Source of the DNA: Diploptera punctata | Taxonomy: Eukaryota > Arthropoda > Insecta > Blattodea > Blaberidae | Reading direction: 5' to 3' | Assembly (NCBI GenBank): GCA_030220185.1 | Contig: JASPKZ010007542.1 | Span: forward strand, 310,001 to 374,000 | DNA length: 64,000 nt | Shown here: positions 24,301 through 35,898 of the stretch, piece after piece | Layout of the letters: every line of letters begins with the position of its first letter | Position numbering within the stretch: the stretch's first letter is position 1 | The notes under the pieces: generated by a model | What the model saw: the letters and a program-made list of their open reading frames with translations, nothing else | What the model was told of the DNA's origin: nothing | Database searches by the model: none | Program-made: the position numbers and the translations under genes

Positions 24301-25236
24301 ATATTCTTAAAGAAACTGCCTACAGATTCCAGTAATAAATAATACACACACACACACACACACACAAACTCATATATATATATATATATATATATATAGT
24401 TCATATTAGGCTTAACGTTAGATTATATAACTTCGATTTATAAATGTTATCTGAACAACATTGTAATCTGTAACATGCTGTATTTACTACTTGAGTGGAA
24501 GAGAAGACTAATGGCTTTAACTCTGCCAGTTCAATATATGAAATAAAGTTGAATTGGCGTTAAATTCCCATAGGCTCCTAATCAAAATTTAAATAATACA
24601 TAAATTGTTTAAATCCCAATTTCGCATGACAGTTAATTAATTTTTTATGACCGCAGTGAAAAAAATGTATGACTAAAAATTATTACTCTGTTCTATAATT
24701 CGACATTAAAATAATTTCCTCTCGACCGTTATTTTATAGATCGAAGCCCCATATCTACTGTCAAGGAGATGACGTCACATTGCAGCTTTATCCAACCTTA
24801 ATTTATTTATTTGACTACGAATAAACCGCATCTTCTTTCGAGTAAATTCTTGAAGAGTACTTGAAACCGTTTTAGTTCCACGTAATGTAGATGGAGGTAA
24901 ACTTTGTCTCCATATTTTCGTTCTAGTTTGGGCATCGTTGTTTTATCAGGCATTCTCCGCTATAATTTACCTGATATATTTTCGAAGTCCTACAGAACAA
25001 AAATGTACATACGCCAGAGTATATAGAGCCAGCGATCACCCACCACCGAGCCACATATCGATTATCATCCTTGCCACTTATACAGCTTATGCTAGATCAC
25101 AGCACTTCGCTATGAAATTTAAATGACCAATCTTTGCAATAAATTCCCAAATCTATGTTAAAAAATGTAATAATAATATTAAAATTACCAAACGTTTATT
25201 AAAAATGGGTGTACACTTATCACTCCCTAACGCCGT
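21297..25236. repeat. Segment bounded by long inverted copies of repeat R
   Basis: The left arm (21297-21575) and right arm (24960-25236) are inverted copies of repeat R, about 270 bases each. The outer ends read ATTAGGGAGTGATAA and TTATCACTCCCTAA. The interior is AT-rich with no gene; 21580-23170 is shared with 48010-49615, while 23176-25128 is missing from unit C. It could be a large inverted-repeat DNA element without its enzyme, or two independent R insertions. Confidence 0.5.
23200..24930. other. Unit B-specific non-coding stretch
   Basis: No gene seen. It contains short (AC)n at 23197-23211, a T run at 23790, and (AC)n/(TA)n at 24342-24398. Two copies of the motif pair GAGTGGAAGAGAA ... 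TTAACTCTGCCAG lie at about 24491-24530 (+) and, diverged, 23415-23460 (-). This motif looks like a retroelement 3' end and also occurs at 43925-43970. Confidence 0.45.
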
Positions 25237-25286
25237 TCCAAACAGCGATAACCAAAACCAGCGATCGAACAATCTTAGAGTAAGTA

Positions 25287-26107
25287 CGAGGGCGAATCGG
25301 AAAGTAACGCACAATAATTTTTTTCTGCCTTGGTACTGCAGCTAGAATGTTGAAATTTCACAGCGATATAGTTTGAAGTTTTCACTACAGATGGTATTTT
25401 TTTCAGGTGCACCTCTTGCGAGAGAAGCTTGAACTATGCAACAAAGATGGCGCGCATGCTACAGTCGTCCACCTGTGAGGAACAGAGAAGTGTTGTTCGA
25501 TTTTTGTGGGCCAAAGGGCATAAACCCAGTGAAATTCACAGGGACATGCGTGGCGTGTATGGGGATGATTGTATGGACCGTAGCAATGTCTCCAGGTGGT
25601 GCACATTCTTCCAAGAGGGACGCGTGAACCTTAGTGATTACCCACGTGATTCGCCTTAGTGATTCCTGGCCGGCAAACGCTTTGAGACAGATGTGGAAGT
25701 GAAATCAGCAGTGCGCAGATGGCTACACTCCAACCAAACGGACTTCTACGAACAGGGCATGTTGAAACTGGTAACACGATGGGAAAAATGTGTTGAGAAA
25801 GTTGGTGACTATGTCGAAAAGTAGGTAAAAGATGTAAGTTCATTTGTGATTTTTTTCCTTTTTTTTTACTATTAAACTTTTTTAAAAAAATTATTGTGCG
25901 TTACTTTCCGATCCGCCCTGTGGACGACTGTAGCATGCGCGCCATCTTTGTTGCATAGTTCAAGCTTCTCTCGCAAGAGGTGCACCTGAGAAAAAAATAC
26001 CATCTGTAGTGAAAACTTCAAACGACATCTCTGTGAAATTTCAACATTCTAGCTGCAATACCAAGGCAGAAAACAATTATTGTCCGTTACTTTCCGATCC
26101 GCCCTCG
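25287..26107 (+). mobile_element. Mariner element, internally deleted, with inverted partial copy
   Basis: Flanked by TA on both sides (25285-25286 and 26108-26109). The ends are CGAGGGCGAATCGGAAAGTA and its near-perfect inverse. The first element runs from 25287 to a right terminus at about 25919 (TTACTTTCCGATCCGCCCT). 25920-26107 is then the reverse complement of 25287-25472. Unit C has an empty site at about 49780, and the matching flank without insertion also occurs near 3820, 30140 and 54580. Long, almost perfect terminal complementarity could form a hairpin. Confidence 0.85.
25429..25840 (+). pseudogene. Mariner transposase, catalytic core deleted
   Basis: Residues encoded at 25429-25655 form the N-terminal helix-turn-helix DNA-binding domain ('EEQRSVVRFLWAKGHKPSEI', 'SNVSRWCTFFQEGR'). 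After a stop and frame change, 25679-25825 encodes the C-terminal end ('VRRWLHSNQTDFYEQGMLKL', 'GDYVEK'). The central domain with the D,D34D triad that cuts and joins DNA is absent, so the product cannot transpose. It might bind terminal repeats if translated. Confidence 0.8.
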
Positions 26108-26109
26108 TA

Positions 26110-26765
26110 TTATACTCTGTGAAGAAAATAGCAGTCAACATCACAATATTGTCTAACAGTGTTCTTAATGTTGAGATTTGCGTATTGGAAAAAAAACTTC
26201 AAAATTATCAAATGTTGAAAATTGTTTCAAAAAGTTTGATATTTAAAAATGTTAGTAAATACGGAAAAAGACTTATATTTCACAACTATAAACTAAAACG
26301 AAATCAAGGGTAAATCATTCTAATGAATAGCCAATTCATCTCTAGATCCTAGGCTCACAGCCTGATGAAAAGCTAATTTTTGCATATTTGCTGTGGTCTT
26401 CTAGAGATAACTTGCCAGTTGGAACCTTGTAGTTAGGACGTCTAAAAGTACACCCTTTGAAAAAATGATGGCCAACGCTTGGTGATAGAAAGTTGCGTTT
26501 TGAAGAGCGATTCACACCAGTACGTTGCTACATGTTCTTACTCGTTTGAGTACAAAGCGAGATTAAACCCTTCATGCAGTATTCGTATCGTTCGCTTAAG
26601 TGGAGCAGTCGGTAAGATGCTTTTTTCCGAAGACGCGGGCCCAAGTTATATTGGGGTCAGGTATGATTTTTTATTTATTATTATTTAAAAACGTCGTTAA
26701 TTTTCATAATGCCTACATGTTACAAGGCTTCGTCATATAAATACATTTTTATATATATGGAAATA
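26110..26765. other. Unit module at the start of the upstream region, unit B
   Basis: Aligned with 49790-50445 at high identity. The 26479-26688 open frame has a counterpart at 50156-50365, but the two diverge by frameshift near the end, so coding is doubtful. No product recognised. Confidence 0.5.
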
Positions 26766-26767
26766 CT

Positions 26768-27060
26768 CCCGGATGGGACAGGCTCTTGGGTGAGATTTTT
26801 GGGGTGTTTTCTCACCCCTAAGATAAATGTCAGGAAGCTTAGGACACAAGGGTCCCCGAAAATCATCCTGCCAGCATCATCCTTATCCTTATCATTATCA
26901 TCATCGCTCTTCACCGGCGAGGAAAGAAACGGGAAGCTACCACACATACAGTTCCCTAGTAAATCTGCAAAGCATAGCATGAAAATGCTATGATTGCAGT
27001 GATAGACCTGCTCTCGGACAGAATTACTAGGGAATGGAATATATGGAAATAAATAAATTA
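26768..27060 (+). repeat. SINE family A variant, unit B
   Basis: It contains CCCGGATGGGACAGGCTC, TCAGGAAGCTTAGGACACAA, the ATC-rich segment, GCTACCACAC and CTATGATTGCAGTGA. The tRNA-like A and B boxes are largely gone. It is the same insertion as 50448-50735 and 1-125. Confidence 0.75.
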
Positions 27061-27164
27061 AAGGAAACGGCTTATATGTATACTTGTAAGCCCATGTGTC
27101 CCTTAACAGAGATTTAGGCGCTCTCCCCCTATAGGGAAGAATTTGAACCATACTAAATTTAGTT

Positions 27165-27473
27165 ATACTTCTTTTCGTATAGATGTCCTTAGAGTGGTCC
27201 GTGGTCAGCGTTCCGCCTCATACTGACATCTAGGAAACCAAGGTAGTAATAGGACGGGAAAATTCGGTAAATTTTGCTTAGAGATCTTTCATTCAGGCTT
27301 AAGGATCTTTTACGAGCCTGAAAATCTTCAGACTCGGGACCCACGGCTTAAAGTCCCTCCGGGAGGACTTGCTCCTAGGATTTTTCCGTCCAGAAAATCC
27401 ATCGACCCGGCCGGATTTCAACCCGCGACCCTCGGGACCAGAGGCAAGGAGCATAACCACTAGTCCACCGCGG

Positions 27474-27475
<2 letters not shown>
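27165..27475 (-). repeat. SINE family C (tRNA-derived), unit B only
   Basis: The minus strand starts GGCCGCGGTGGACTAGTGG (A box) and continues with GCGGGTTGAAATCCGGCCGG (B box), then a roughly 240-base body. Unit C has none here: the sequence before it (AAAGGAAACGGCTTA) runs into an (AC)n/(TA)n tract at 50745-50816. A (TA)n tract (27476-27514) abuts the head. Only one copy is in the window. Confidence 0.65.

Positions 27476-27514
<39 letters not shown>
27476..27514. repeat. (TA)n microsatellite
   Basis: Uninterrupted TA repeat of about 39 bases abutting the SINE C head. It corresponds to the tract at 50770-50816 in unit C. Confidence 0.9.
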
Positions 27515-27517
<3 letters not shown>

Positions 27518-27689
27518 GAATAACGATTGTAACGTCTCATTACGTTGTATACAAAACACATCGCATAATACAATTATTTATTTCCATTACTAATACAAAA
27601 TGCGTGTGATTAATTTAAATTAAGTTAATACATAATTTCATTACGAAGTAAGTCCTGAAGTACTGCATCGCTTCATACAGACAATTTCT

Positions 27690-27765
27690 TTGAGACATGG
27701 TTGTGGACTAGTGGAGGGAGCTTCTGTTTCCCGTGCATAAGGTTGCGTGTTCGATCCTATTGTAA
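27690..27765 (+). repeat. tRNA-like sequence D, unit B
   Basis: Counterpart of 326-395. It has TGGACTAGTGG, a GGGAGCTTCTGTTTCCC stem-loop and GTGTTCGATCC. The spacer 27766-28242 that follows is pyrimidine-rich with no gene. Confidence 0.5.
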
Positions 27766-28242
27766 TGCCTTATTTTTCTCGTCCTTCTTTAAATTAATTT
27801 CCTTTCCTTTGTTTCATTTCTTTTGCTTCATTTCTTTTGCTTTATTTTCAGTATTTACCGCACTACTCATTTACATGAAATTATTTTCCATTGCACGACA
27901 CACAACGAAATAGAACGGATTTAGTTTCTCAAATAGTAATATACTTGTGAACCTAATAGGTAATCTCTGATCATGCGCAGTGGCTTTCGTTCTGAGATTT
28001 GAAAATTATCTGTGCGCCATTAATTATTTCAAAGGCTGTAAGTTTTCACTCATTCTTGAGGCTTGGTTATTCCATTTCTACCTCCTTTCTTATATCCTCT
28101 AATTTATTGATTTAATTTCATATTTGTCACTAATAAATGAATAGCAGATTCTGCTCGTAACATATCTTATTTGTTTCATTATATTTGTGTTTTCCACCAT
28201 TTCTTTTGTTTCATACATTTTTTTTCGATGCTTATAATACAA

Positions 28243-28590
28243 TGTCCATCGCTGTGGTCTCCAGGTAGCGTGCTGCCTTGTCACGCAGCAAGCCCGGGTT
28301 CGATCAACGGTCGGGGCAGTTTTTTTGTGTGGTTTTTATCGGAGTTTTTTACTCACCTGTAAGGCAAATGTCAGGAAACCTTTTGAGGCCCAAACGGTCC
28401 CGGAAATCATAAGGCCATGATCATCATCATCATCATCATCCTTATCATTATCATCCCCATCATCCTTCACCGGTGTGGAAAGCAACGGGAAGCTACTACA
28501 CCTACAATTCCCTAGTAAAACTGCAAGCATAGCATGAAATTGCTATGGTTGCAGTGAAGGACCTGCCGTCGGGGAGAATTATTATGGATG
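28243..28590 (+). repeat. SINE family A, unit B
   Basis: Same locus as 849-1160 and 51529-51843. The A box, B box (GGGTTCGATC), ATC microsatellite-like middle (28411-28440) and 3' block are present. It runs directly into ACAATAATTATACCAGTGAA, which marks the empty site of the LINE found in units A and C. Confidence 0.8.
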
Positions 28591-28599
28591 GCATGGATA

Positions 28600-29290
28600 A
28601 AACAATAATTATACCAGTGAATGACAGAAGATTCATTGCTAATTCAACGGATTCTATGCACCTACAAAACGCATTTTGTATTAAAATTGAGGATTTTTCT
28701 TAATATGTTTTAACTAGGCTCATGATCTGTCACAATATAGGAGATGTTACAGAAGAGTATAATATCAGTCTTTCTTTCCATTTTCTTGTCACAAAATCTT
28801 TCATCTCTTGGAAGAAATGCCGAACTTTGTAATTAACCTTGTTTATTGGGTCGATCGGAGAATTCCAGTAAATTGTTATTTTTTTTTTAATTCTTTGATA
28901 TACCTTACATTACATTGTCTTACATCGTCGTTTATGGTTAAGAAATTGTCTAATCTGTTTCAACCCACTATGCCTCATAACGTACGTATTTCTGCTATAT
29001 TCATAATTTGTTTGCGTCTCTTTTTCTGCGGAATTTTATTTTGTGTAGTGGATATTATGGATCACTTTATTTTATTTCATCCGTTATTTTATCACTTATG
29101 CGTATTTTTTCACTGTTCATATTCAATTCTCGAATAGTTTTAGCAGTTATCTTGTAATTATTTCTTCGAAATTTTAGTTATGTTTTCAGTGATTCATAAT
29201 TCCTAGTTAATTAAAATACTTGCCACTCAAATTAAAAAGATTGAAAAACAATTTATTGTTGCAGTATATGAATAGGCTATTTGTTTTAAA
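28600..29290. other. Unit B spacer, no gene
   Basis: Aligned with 2328-2613 plus 2911-3320 and with the unit C equivalents. It lacks the SINE B of units A and C near 28880. The open frame at 28808-29137 is hydrophobic but is not conserved in the other units. Confidence 0.5.
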
Positions 29291-29460
29291 GTGATCCCAG
29301 TAGAGACTTCAAGAACCCCTTGGGGTAATAACAGGTTCAGGCTCCCATTTTTTCTAGAGAATAGGCACTTGATGTCAGCCGGTTTGTCAGCCCTGCGTGA
29401 CGGCCGCTTTTACATCCAGTACAAACGTCTGGTACTTGTTTCGTTAACAGGCCTAGTCTT
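29291..29460 (-). repeat. SINE family B, truncated, unit B
   Basis: Same locus as 3320-3489 and 53971-54140. Only the 3' half of the element is present, without a tRNA-like head. Confidence 0.7.
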
Positions 29461-29539
29461 AAAATTGAATGACAAAATAGAGTAGAAACAACTAATAGTA
29501 CTCCATTTATCTATCTGTACCTATCTTTTGGTCCACAAT

Positions 29540-29840
29540 GTTTTCTAAAAATATTTTTATAAAAACGTTTTTCTAATACCTTTTTTCTAAAAACTATGTA
29601 TATGTTCGGAAAAAATATATAGATGAAACAATATTGCTAATAAATAAGGCGAGGCTGTAGCGTCTTACCTTACAAACGTTAAGTAAGTTAAGATGCTACA
29701 GATCACCTCATTTGTTAAGAACCACCTCATAATGTTACTTCCTATCATAATTTTGTAAAATAAATATTGCGTTTAATTTTGTCTCTGTGGTTGAAACATG
29801 AATATTCATGAAGCTAAAGAGCCGGAAGAACTGCCCTTAA
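29540..29840. other. Unit B-specific insertion with a hairpin
   Basis: Sequence missing from units A and C at this point (compare 54215-54270). It contains an imperfect hairpin at 29655-29701 (CTGTAGCGTCTTACCTTAC paired with GTTAAGATGCTACAG). No coding signal. Confidence 0.5.
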
Positions 29841-29861
29841 ACTAGCGTGGAATATTTTCAA

Positions 29862-30180
29862 AGTCCTATAGAAGAACAGTGCGCATGCGCCAACGTTTAT
29901 AGAGACAGGCAAAACCCACAATTGACCCACATATCGATTATCATCCTCGATTACTATCCGTCGCTATGAAATTTAAATGACCAATATTTGTAATAAATCC
30001 CCAAACCTATGTTAAAAAATGTATTAATAATATTAAAATTACCAAACGTTTACTAAAATCGGGTGTACACTTATCACTCCCTAACGCTGATCCAACCAGA
30101 GACAACCCAAAACATCGTAGGAAAATCATAGACTAGGTAGGTAATACACTCTGTGGAGAAAATAGCAGTTAGCATCACAG
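29862..30180 (+). repeat. Dispersed repeat R, solo copy, unit B
   Basis: Counterpart of 3545-3870. Downstream, about 30212-30376 is a further stretch absent from units A and C, beginning AGATCATTGATTGATTAATG; no feature is recognised in it. Confidence 0.6.
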
Positions 30181-30837
30181 TATTGACTGTGTGTCATGAT
30201 ATTCTGATTTGCATATTTACATATATAGATCATTGATTGATTAATGACTTTGACATCGTCCGATTCCTAATAGCCAATTTTGTCGGTCCATCCAAATCTC
30301 CTGGTTTTAGATGTTTCTCCTTCATATATAAACATATTCCCTGACTCCAGGAGGTTTTAGGTCTTCACTTTTTCCATATTTAAATAAATATTTCAAAATT
30401 GTCTAGTAATGTTATAAAAATTGTTGAGAGGGTTTAAAATATTAAATAATGTTTGTAAATATAGAGGAAGAGGTATAGTTTACAGCAATATAACTGAAAA
30501 ATCATGCGCAGTGGAAGAGAAGTTGAGCCATATGTTCTCCAACTTTAAAGTAACAATCCATGTTTCGTATCCTATAACTAAAGTAGATCTTATGAAAATC
30601 TAACCGTTCATACGCCATGTTTCTAACCTTCCTTGATAAACATGTAAGCAATATCTAAACCAGAAACTTTAAAAAATCGCTGGCAAATATGTTTACAGTT
30701 GGAATGTTGCCCAAATATGTTAGATATAGTTTGTAGAGGTTTGTGGTAAGATTAATAAACTGGCTTGTCACATGATCCTGGAATTGTCCATAATAAGCGT
30801 CTTTAGATGTATTTCCTTTTTCAGGAAAAACGGAAAC

Positions 30838-32349
30838 ATGCCGATAAGAAAAGAGCTGTGTTTACAAGAAATTATACAACAATATTACAGAAGAAAAATT
30901 CTTAATTTATTCGACAAGTGGCTGGGACTAATGGAGAAAGCGGAACATGCAAATCACCGTATATGGATACGGACGTTGAGATACATTTATTTCAGCTGCT
31001 ATCAACTTAGAGAGTTTCTTTCCGAATTTACTTCACCTCTACAATTCAATATAATATCAAAAATCTTGAGGAAGGTATTTCTAAAGTTTGTTTATTTCAG
31101 TGACACTTTTAAAGACAATCCACGTGTACGTAACGACTTGAGTGACATCTGCGAATTCATGTTAGGTGCAATTCTGTTTCCATGTATCGAAGAACTTAAT
31201 CTTATATCATGTGATACATTTACAATAAATGTTGCATTGAACTGTCTAGAAAAAGTTCCGAAGTTAACCAGACTGATAATCTCAACGTCGCAACATTATC
31301 CATTGGAACTTGATGATAATATTAGGTATCTGCAAAATCTACGAAAATTAATACTTCCAGTCCATTGTACTAAGTTGACTTTGAAAATGTTAAGTATTTT
31401 TTGTAAAGGTTTAAATTTTTTAAACATATCTAATTCAAGTGAAGTGGACGATACTTGTGTCAATTATATCATTCTACTTCAAAATCTGGTGTTTCTTAAT
31501 ATTAAACTATGTCATATTAGTGCTCGATCATATAGAACTATCTTGAAGAAATTACCGAGACTGAAAAACATATCTTGGTATTTTCCAATAGAAAATGTTA
31601 CATATCCTACAGATTACAGAGAAAGAATTGTGATTGCTGATATAAGGGCATTAATACCACATATATTAATAGAACATTTATATAATTTCATTGAATTAAA
31701 AATCAAAAGTTATGCTAAATACAATTATACTATTAATTTATCATGTCTGGCTGAATTAAAACATTTGAAAATATTCAGAGTCACGGACTTCGAGTTTGTA
31801 GACTCTGGCTTGAACATTTTTTTTTAAAATGCAGGTGATAATCTGAAAATATTAGAAATGAATTTAATTACAAATATAAATCTTGAAGTTATACTAGTGA
31901 ATTGCAATAATTTGGAATCTTTGTATTTAAGTCATTGTGAAATTAGGGATGTTATCGATGTTAAAACGGAAATGAAGCAACATTTCCTGAATTTAAAGAC
32001 ACTTCTAATGGAATCTACTACTTATAATGGAAATTTTTCCTCATTTGTATATTCTTACAAAAATTTGAAAGTTTTTAGCTTAGTCGATATAAACCAAATC
32101 GATGATGAATTTGTGAATGTTACACTCGGATTGGATGGCTTCAGGAATTTGGAAGAATTTATTGTTGAACCACGTGTAATAAGGGAAACAGTCCATGCAT
32201 TGATTAATAATTGTCATAACCTAAGGCTGATAGGGGATTTGGAATATTGGCATATCCCAGAGGCTAATGTAGTACTGATTAAGGACATAATTCTGCGACA
32301 AAACATGGCTCTTAAACTTCTCATTGATAGTAAAGAATGGTATCCTTAA
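30838..32349 (+). pseudogene. Leucine-rich-repeat protein, unit B copy (one nonsense codon)
   Basis: 503 codons plus stop, collinear with the unit A gene except for a two-residue deletion (R-E before 'YPTDY'). The frame is open throughout except codon 330 (31825-31827), TAA where the paralogs have AAA (Lys), inside a T9A4 run. After it the same frame continues to 32349 with the LRRs intact. The start at 30838 is preferred over an in-frame ATG at 30772, which lies before the conserved splice acceptor (AG at 30824). The N-terminal 150 residues differ more from unit A than the middle does. It is either a young pseudogene, a truncated 329-residue protein, or a base-call error next to a homopolymer. 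Confidence 0.75.
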
Positions 32350-32979
32350 CAAGTGTTTTCGTCATTACAAATTAAGATTTTTGTTATGACGTGAGTCGCT
32401 TCACATTACCTAAAATTTTAGTTTCAGAAAAATAATCGATATAAAATAAGTCACGGTTTCTTATTTGTTTTTAGTGAAACAGTTTTTATATTTGTTATGT
32501 TTCTGTCGAGCATGGATAAATTTAACACTTTGGCATGATGTCCAATATTTTAGTGATATATTTTTCAAGAAAAGTACTGATTATAAATCTGATATATTTT
32601 TTTTAACTTTTTCAATTTTAAACTCATAATTCCATGTGTTGTCATAAAAATGAATATGTTTATTAATAACTTAAAAAAATTTAATTAAGGTCTTCGATTT
32701 TACTTTCCTACGTTTAAAAAAGTATAAAATAAGTTACTGCATTTATATTTCTTGCATATTTTATTATTTTTATATTTTTTCAAGAACTGAATATTGGTGG
32801 ATGTGGAGCTTCATAAATGATATACAAAGAAATCGGCATGAAAAACTTTATTCTTAATTCCTGAGATCTTAAAATTTTAATCATTTTCCAATTTAACAAC
32901 CGATTAAAATAACAAATAAAATGTTTATTTTGCAGTACTCACATTTATAATGATAATTCTAAATTACATGGAATTCAAT
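32350..32979. other. Downstream flank of the LRR copy, unit B
   Basis: Aligned with 5867-6510 and 56630-57225, with a conserved AATAAA near 32917. Nothing else seen. Confidence 0.55.
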
Positions 32980-33020
32980 TATCTGAAAGGATAAATCATA
33001 TTTGAAGAGAAAAATTATAC

Positions 33021-33093
33021 GCTCAGACCGGGACTTGAACCCGGGACCCTTGGTTCTCTAGACCAAGTGCTCTACCAACTGAGCTACCTGAGC
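33021..33093 (-). tRNA. tRNA-like gene, array unit 1
   Basis: 73 bases folding as a cloverleaf: acceptor GCTCAGG/TCTGAGC, D arm GCTCAGTTGGTAGAGC, anticodon stem TTGGT/ACCAA with loop CTAGAGA, and T arm CCGGGTTCAAGTCCCGG. The loop would give anticodon AGA after U33, but two bases separate the D and anticodon stems and there is no long serine variable arm. The identity is therefore uncertain. TTTTT follows seven bases downstream on the minus strand. Confidence 0.6.
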
Positions 33094-33310
33094 AAGTACC
33101 GATCTAAACGCAAATCTTTCTCTATATACATTGTAATTCCCATCCACCAAATGCTGTGAAGCCATGCTTCTATCTTGCAAATGGCGGCTCCTTTATTAAG
33201 AAGACATATTTGGGAATTATACATTACAGCCAGTACGGCTTTTCCAAGTTTTTATTATTGATTTCGTACATCTCAATGATGGATAAATCATATTTGAAGA
33301 GAAAAATTAC

Positions 33311-33383
33311 GCTCAGACCGGGACTTGAACCCGGGACCCTTGGTTCTCTAGACCAAGTGCTCTACCAACTGAGCTACCTGAGC
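33311..33383 (-). tRNA. tRNA-like gene, array unit 2
   Basis: Identical to the gene at 33021-33093 over 73 bases, 290 bases away, with the same downstream T run. Internal A and B boxes are intact. Confidence 0.6.
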
Positions 33384-33599
33384 AAGTACCGATCTAAACG
33401 CAAATCTTTCCCTATATACATTGTAATTCCCATCCACCAAATGCTGTGGAGCCATGCTTCTATCTTGCAAATGGCGGCTCCTTTATTAAGAAGACATATT
33501 TGGGAATTATCATTACAGCCAGTACGGCTTTTTCCAAGTTTTTATTATTGATTTCGTACATCTCAATGATGAAATCATATTTGAAGAGAAAAATTATAC

Positions 33600-33671
33600 G
33601 CTCAGACCGGGACTTGAACCCGGGACCCTTGGTTCTCTAGACCAAGTGCTCTACCAACTGAGCTACCGAGC
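33600..33671 (-). tRNA. tRNA-like gene, array unit 3 (one base lost)
   Basis: Same as unit 1 apart from a one-base deletion in the acceptor stem (GCTCGG for GCTCAGG), which weakens the stem. Pol III boxes remain. Confidence 0.5.
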
Positions 33672-33890
33672 AAGTACCGATCTAAACGCAAATCTTTCTC
33701 TATATACATTGTAATTCCCATCCACCAAATGCTGTGAAGCCATGCTTCTATCTTGCAATGGCGGCTCCTTTATTAAGAAGACATATTTGGGAATTATACA
33801 TTACAGCCAGTACGGCTTTTTCCAAGTTTTTATTATTGATTTCGTACATCTCAATGATGGATAAATCATATTTGAAGAGAAAAATTATAC

Positions 33891-33961
33891 GCTCAGACCG
33901 GGACTTGAACCGGGACCTTGGTTCTCTAGACCAAGTGCTCTACCAACTGAGCTACCTGAGC
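33891..33961 (-). tRNA. tRNA-like gene, array unit 4 (two bases lost)
   Basis: Same family with single-base deletions in the T arm and in the variable region, so the cloverleaf is disturbed. It is divergent with unit 5: their 5' ends are 96 bases apart across the inversion point. Confidence 0.45.
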
Positions 33962-34057
33962 AAGTACCGATCTAAACGAAATCTTCTCTATATACATTGT
34001 AATTCCCATCCACCAAATACAATGTATAGAGAAAGATTTGCGTTTAGATCGGTACTT

Positions 34058-34130
34058 GCTCAGGTAGCTCAGTTGGTAGAGCACTTGGTCTAGAGAACCA
34101 AGGGTCCCGGGTTCAAGTCCCGGTCTGAGC
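34058..34130 (+). tRNA. tRNA-like gene, array unit 5
   Basis: Exact 73-base copy of unit 1 on the plus strand, followed by GTATAATTTTTCTC, which contains a T5 terminator. Confidence 0.6.
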
Positions 34131-34349
34131 GTATAATTTTTCTCTTCAAATATGATTTATCCATCATTGAGATGTACGAAATCAATAATAAAAACTTGGA
34201 AAAAGCCGTACTGGCTGTAATGTATAATTCCCAAACATGTCTTCTTAATAAAGGAGCCGCCATTTGCAAGATAGAAGCATGGCTTCACAGCATTTGGTGG
34301 ATGGGAATTACAATGTATATAGAGAAAGATTTGCTTTAGATCGGTACTT

Positions 34350-34422
34350 GCTCAGGTAGCTCAGTTGGTAGAGCACTTGGTCTAGAGAACCAAGGGTCCC
34401 GGGTTCAAGTCCCGGTCTGAGC
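34350..34422 (+). tRNA. tRNA-like gene, array unit 6
   Basis: Exact 73-base copy of unit 5, 292 bases downstream, with the same T5 terminator. It is the last unit before the AT-rich right edge. Confidence 0.6.
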
Positions 34423-34499
34423 GTATAATTTTTCTCTTCAAATATGATTTATCCATCATTGAGATGTACGAAATCAATAATAAAAAATATCTGAAAGGA

Positions 34500-35676
34500 A
34501 AATTACTTATGTTAAATATACATTCTTAAAGTTATTTCTTATTTTTCAAACAGGAGAAAGCGATACAATATTCGAACCATTTTAATGTGTGAACGCACCT
34601 TGTGAAAATTGTGCAATGTAAGTGATTGAGAATTTGCAATTGTACATTTTTATTATTTTTTTTTTGACTGTGAATTATATATAAACACAATAAATAATAC
34701 TGAATAAAAATAACAATAACTTATTTTGTTAATTTCAAACTACCTTTTAAATTTCAATTTATATCTATTACTGTTCGCCAAGTAGTCGAAATTTGGCCAT
34801 AATCATAATTGAATCAGAATTTTTTATACCTCACAATGTATATTTATGTTGGGGTGTAACTGGTGATGGGAGTGATATTATTCTAAATTAACACGCAGCA
34901 CCGTGAGTTATTTGGGTAGAGGCTCGATATTGAGAAATAATATAACGGCTGGAGGATCCGACATGTTGGCCATATATCACCCCTACACTGACAGGATGAT
35001 CGTCTACCTCTGTAATTAACACATGGACATATATTATTTCCCCATAGTTTACATGGGAGGTTTCGCACTGGATTGTAGTGTCTTGCAGTTAAAAACGGCA
35101 GATTTTTTTTTGGATATCTGATGCTTCTTTGGAATAAATGTAACTCTTGCATCATGGAAGTTTTTCATAAACACTGCCTTGTAGTTAAAAACCTCAGAAC
35201 TGTTTTCAATTTTCTTTTAATTCATAACGCCAAGGCTAATACATCGCTACTAAACGAAAAAAAAATATCGGTTGAGAAACAGAGGATAAAATAGTACTCT
35301 TTGCATATAGATGTCTAATATTTTTCATTTAAAGAAAAACATACAGTTGTTCTGTTCCAAAGGATGTCATTTTTTCCTAGTTATGCTAGAATATCTTCTC
35401 TTATTGATAAAATTCGAAACTTTTCTACTAATCTATGATCCTCAATTACTCTTTTTTACACGCTTTATACTACATTACTTGTATCTGTCTAACGGAATTC
35501 TTGAACACGATTTTCACCCACTTAAAAACATTGGATCGAATTGAAACTTTGCATACTTGTAAAGAACTCAATATAATACAATTTCATATATTTCTTCTAA
35601 AATCCTGGCCAGAATAATCACAAAATCCAAAAACGTAAAACCCGGTAATAGTTTCCGGTCGATTTTTTAGTCAATC
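34500..35676. other. Unit B downstream module with one repeat-S monomer
   Basis: Aligned with 6520-7210 plus 9785-10225 and with 57245-58416. It contains the empty site for RTE copy a at about 35205-35245 and one S monomer at about 35490-35630. No gene. Confidence 0.6.
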
Positions 35677-35759
35677 ATTCTAAGAGCTGAGTTGGTAGAG
35701 CGGTGAACTGTAGTGGTATATGTAATACATGGGTCGCTGGTTAGTATCCGGCCCGGAGA
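35677..35759 (+). repeat. tRNA-Tyr-like sequence, unit B (decayed)
   Basis: GCTGAGTTGGTAGAGCGGTG and AACTGTAG are present, then a shortened intron-like region (TGGTATATGTAATACAT) that has lost the 3' half of the anticodon stem, then GGTCGCTGG and a damaged B box. Confidence 0.55.
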
Positions 35760-35898
35760 ATTTTTTAGAAGAGTATTGAGCAATTAAATATTCATTGGTT
35801 TACGGTTTATGACAACCAATTAAACTAATAATTTTAAAAAAATTGAAAAACTAAAGCCACACGTTTTATTAGAAAACCAAACAAAAAATGAAAAATAA

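Larger units (their letters stand above)
32980..34499. mobile_element. 1.5 kb inserted array of six tRNA-like genes
   Basis: The inserted block (32992-34487) is flanked by identical 12-base direct repeats TATCTGAAAGGA (32980-32991 and 34488-34499). Units A (about 6510) and C (about 57225-57245) have no insertion. It holds four units of about 290 bases on the minus strand and then two on the plus strand, with the switch at about 34018. Each unit has one 71-73 base tRNA-like gene and a spacer with AATGGCGGCTCC and CAGCCAGTACGGC. The left edge begins TAAATCATATTTGAAGAG and the right edge ends AATCAATAATAAAAAA. A related element lies at 46693-47246. Mode of movement is unknown. Confidence 0.8.
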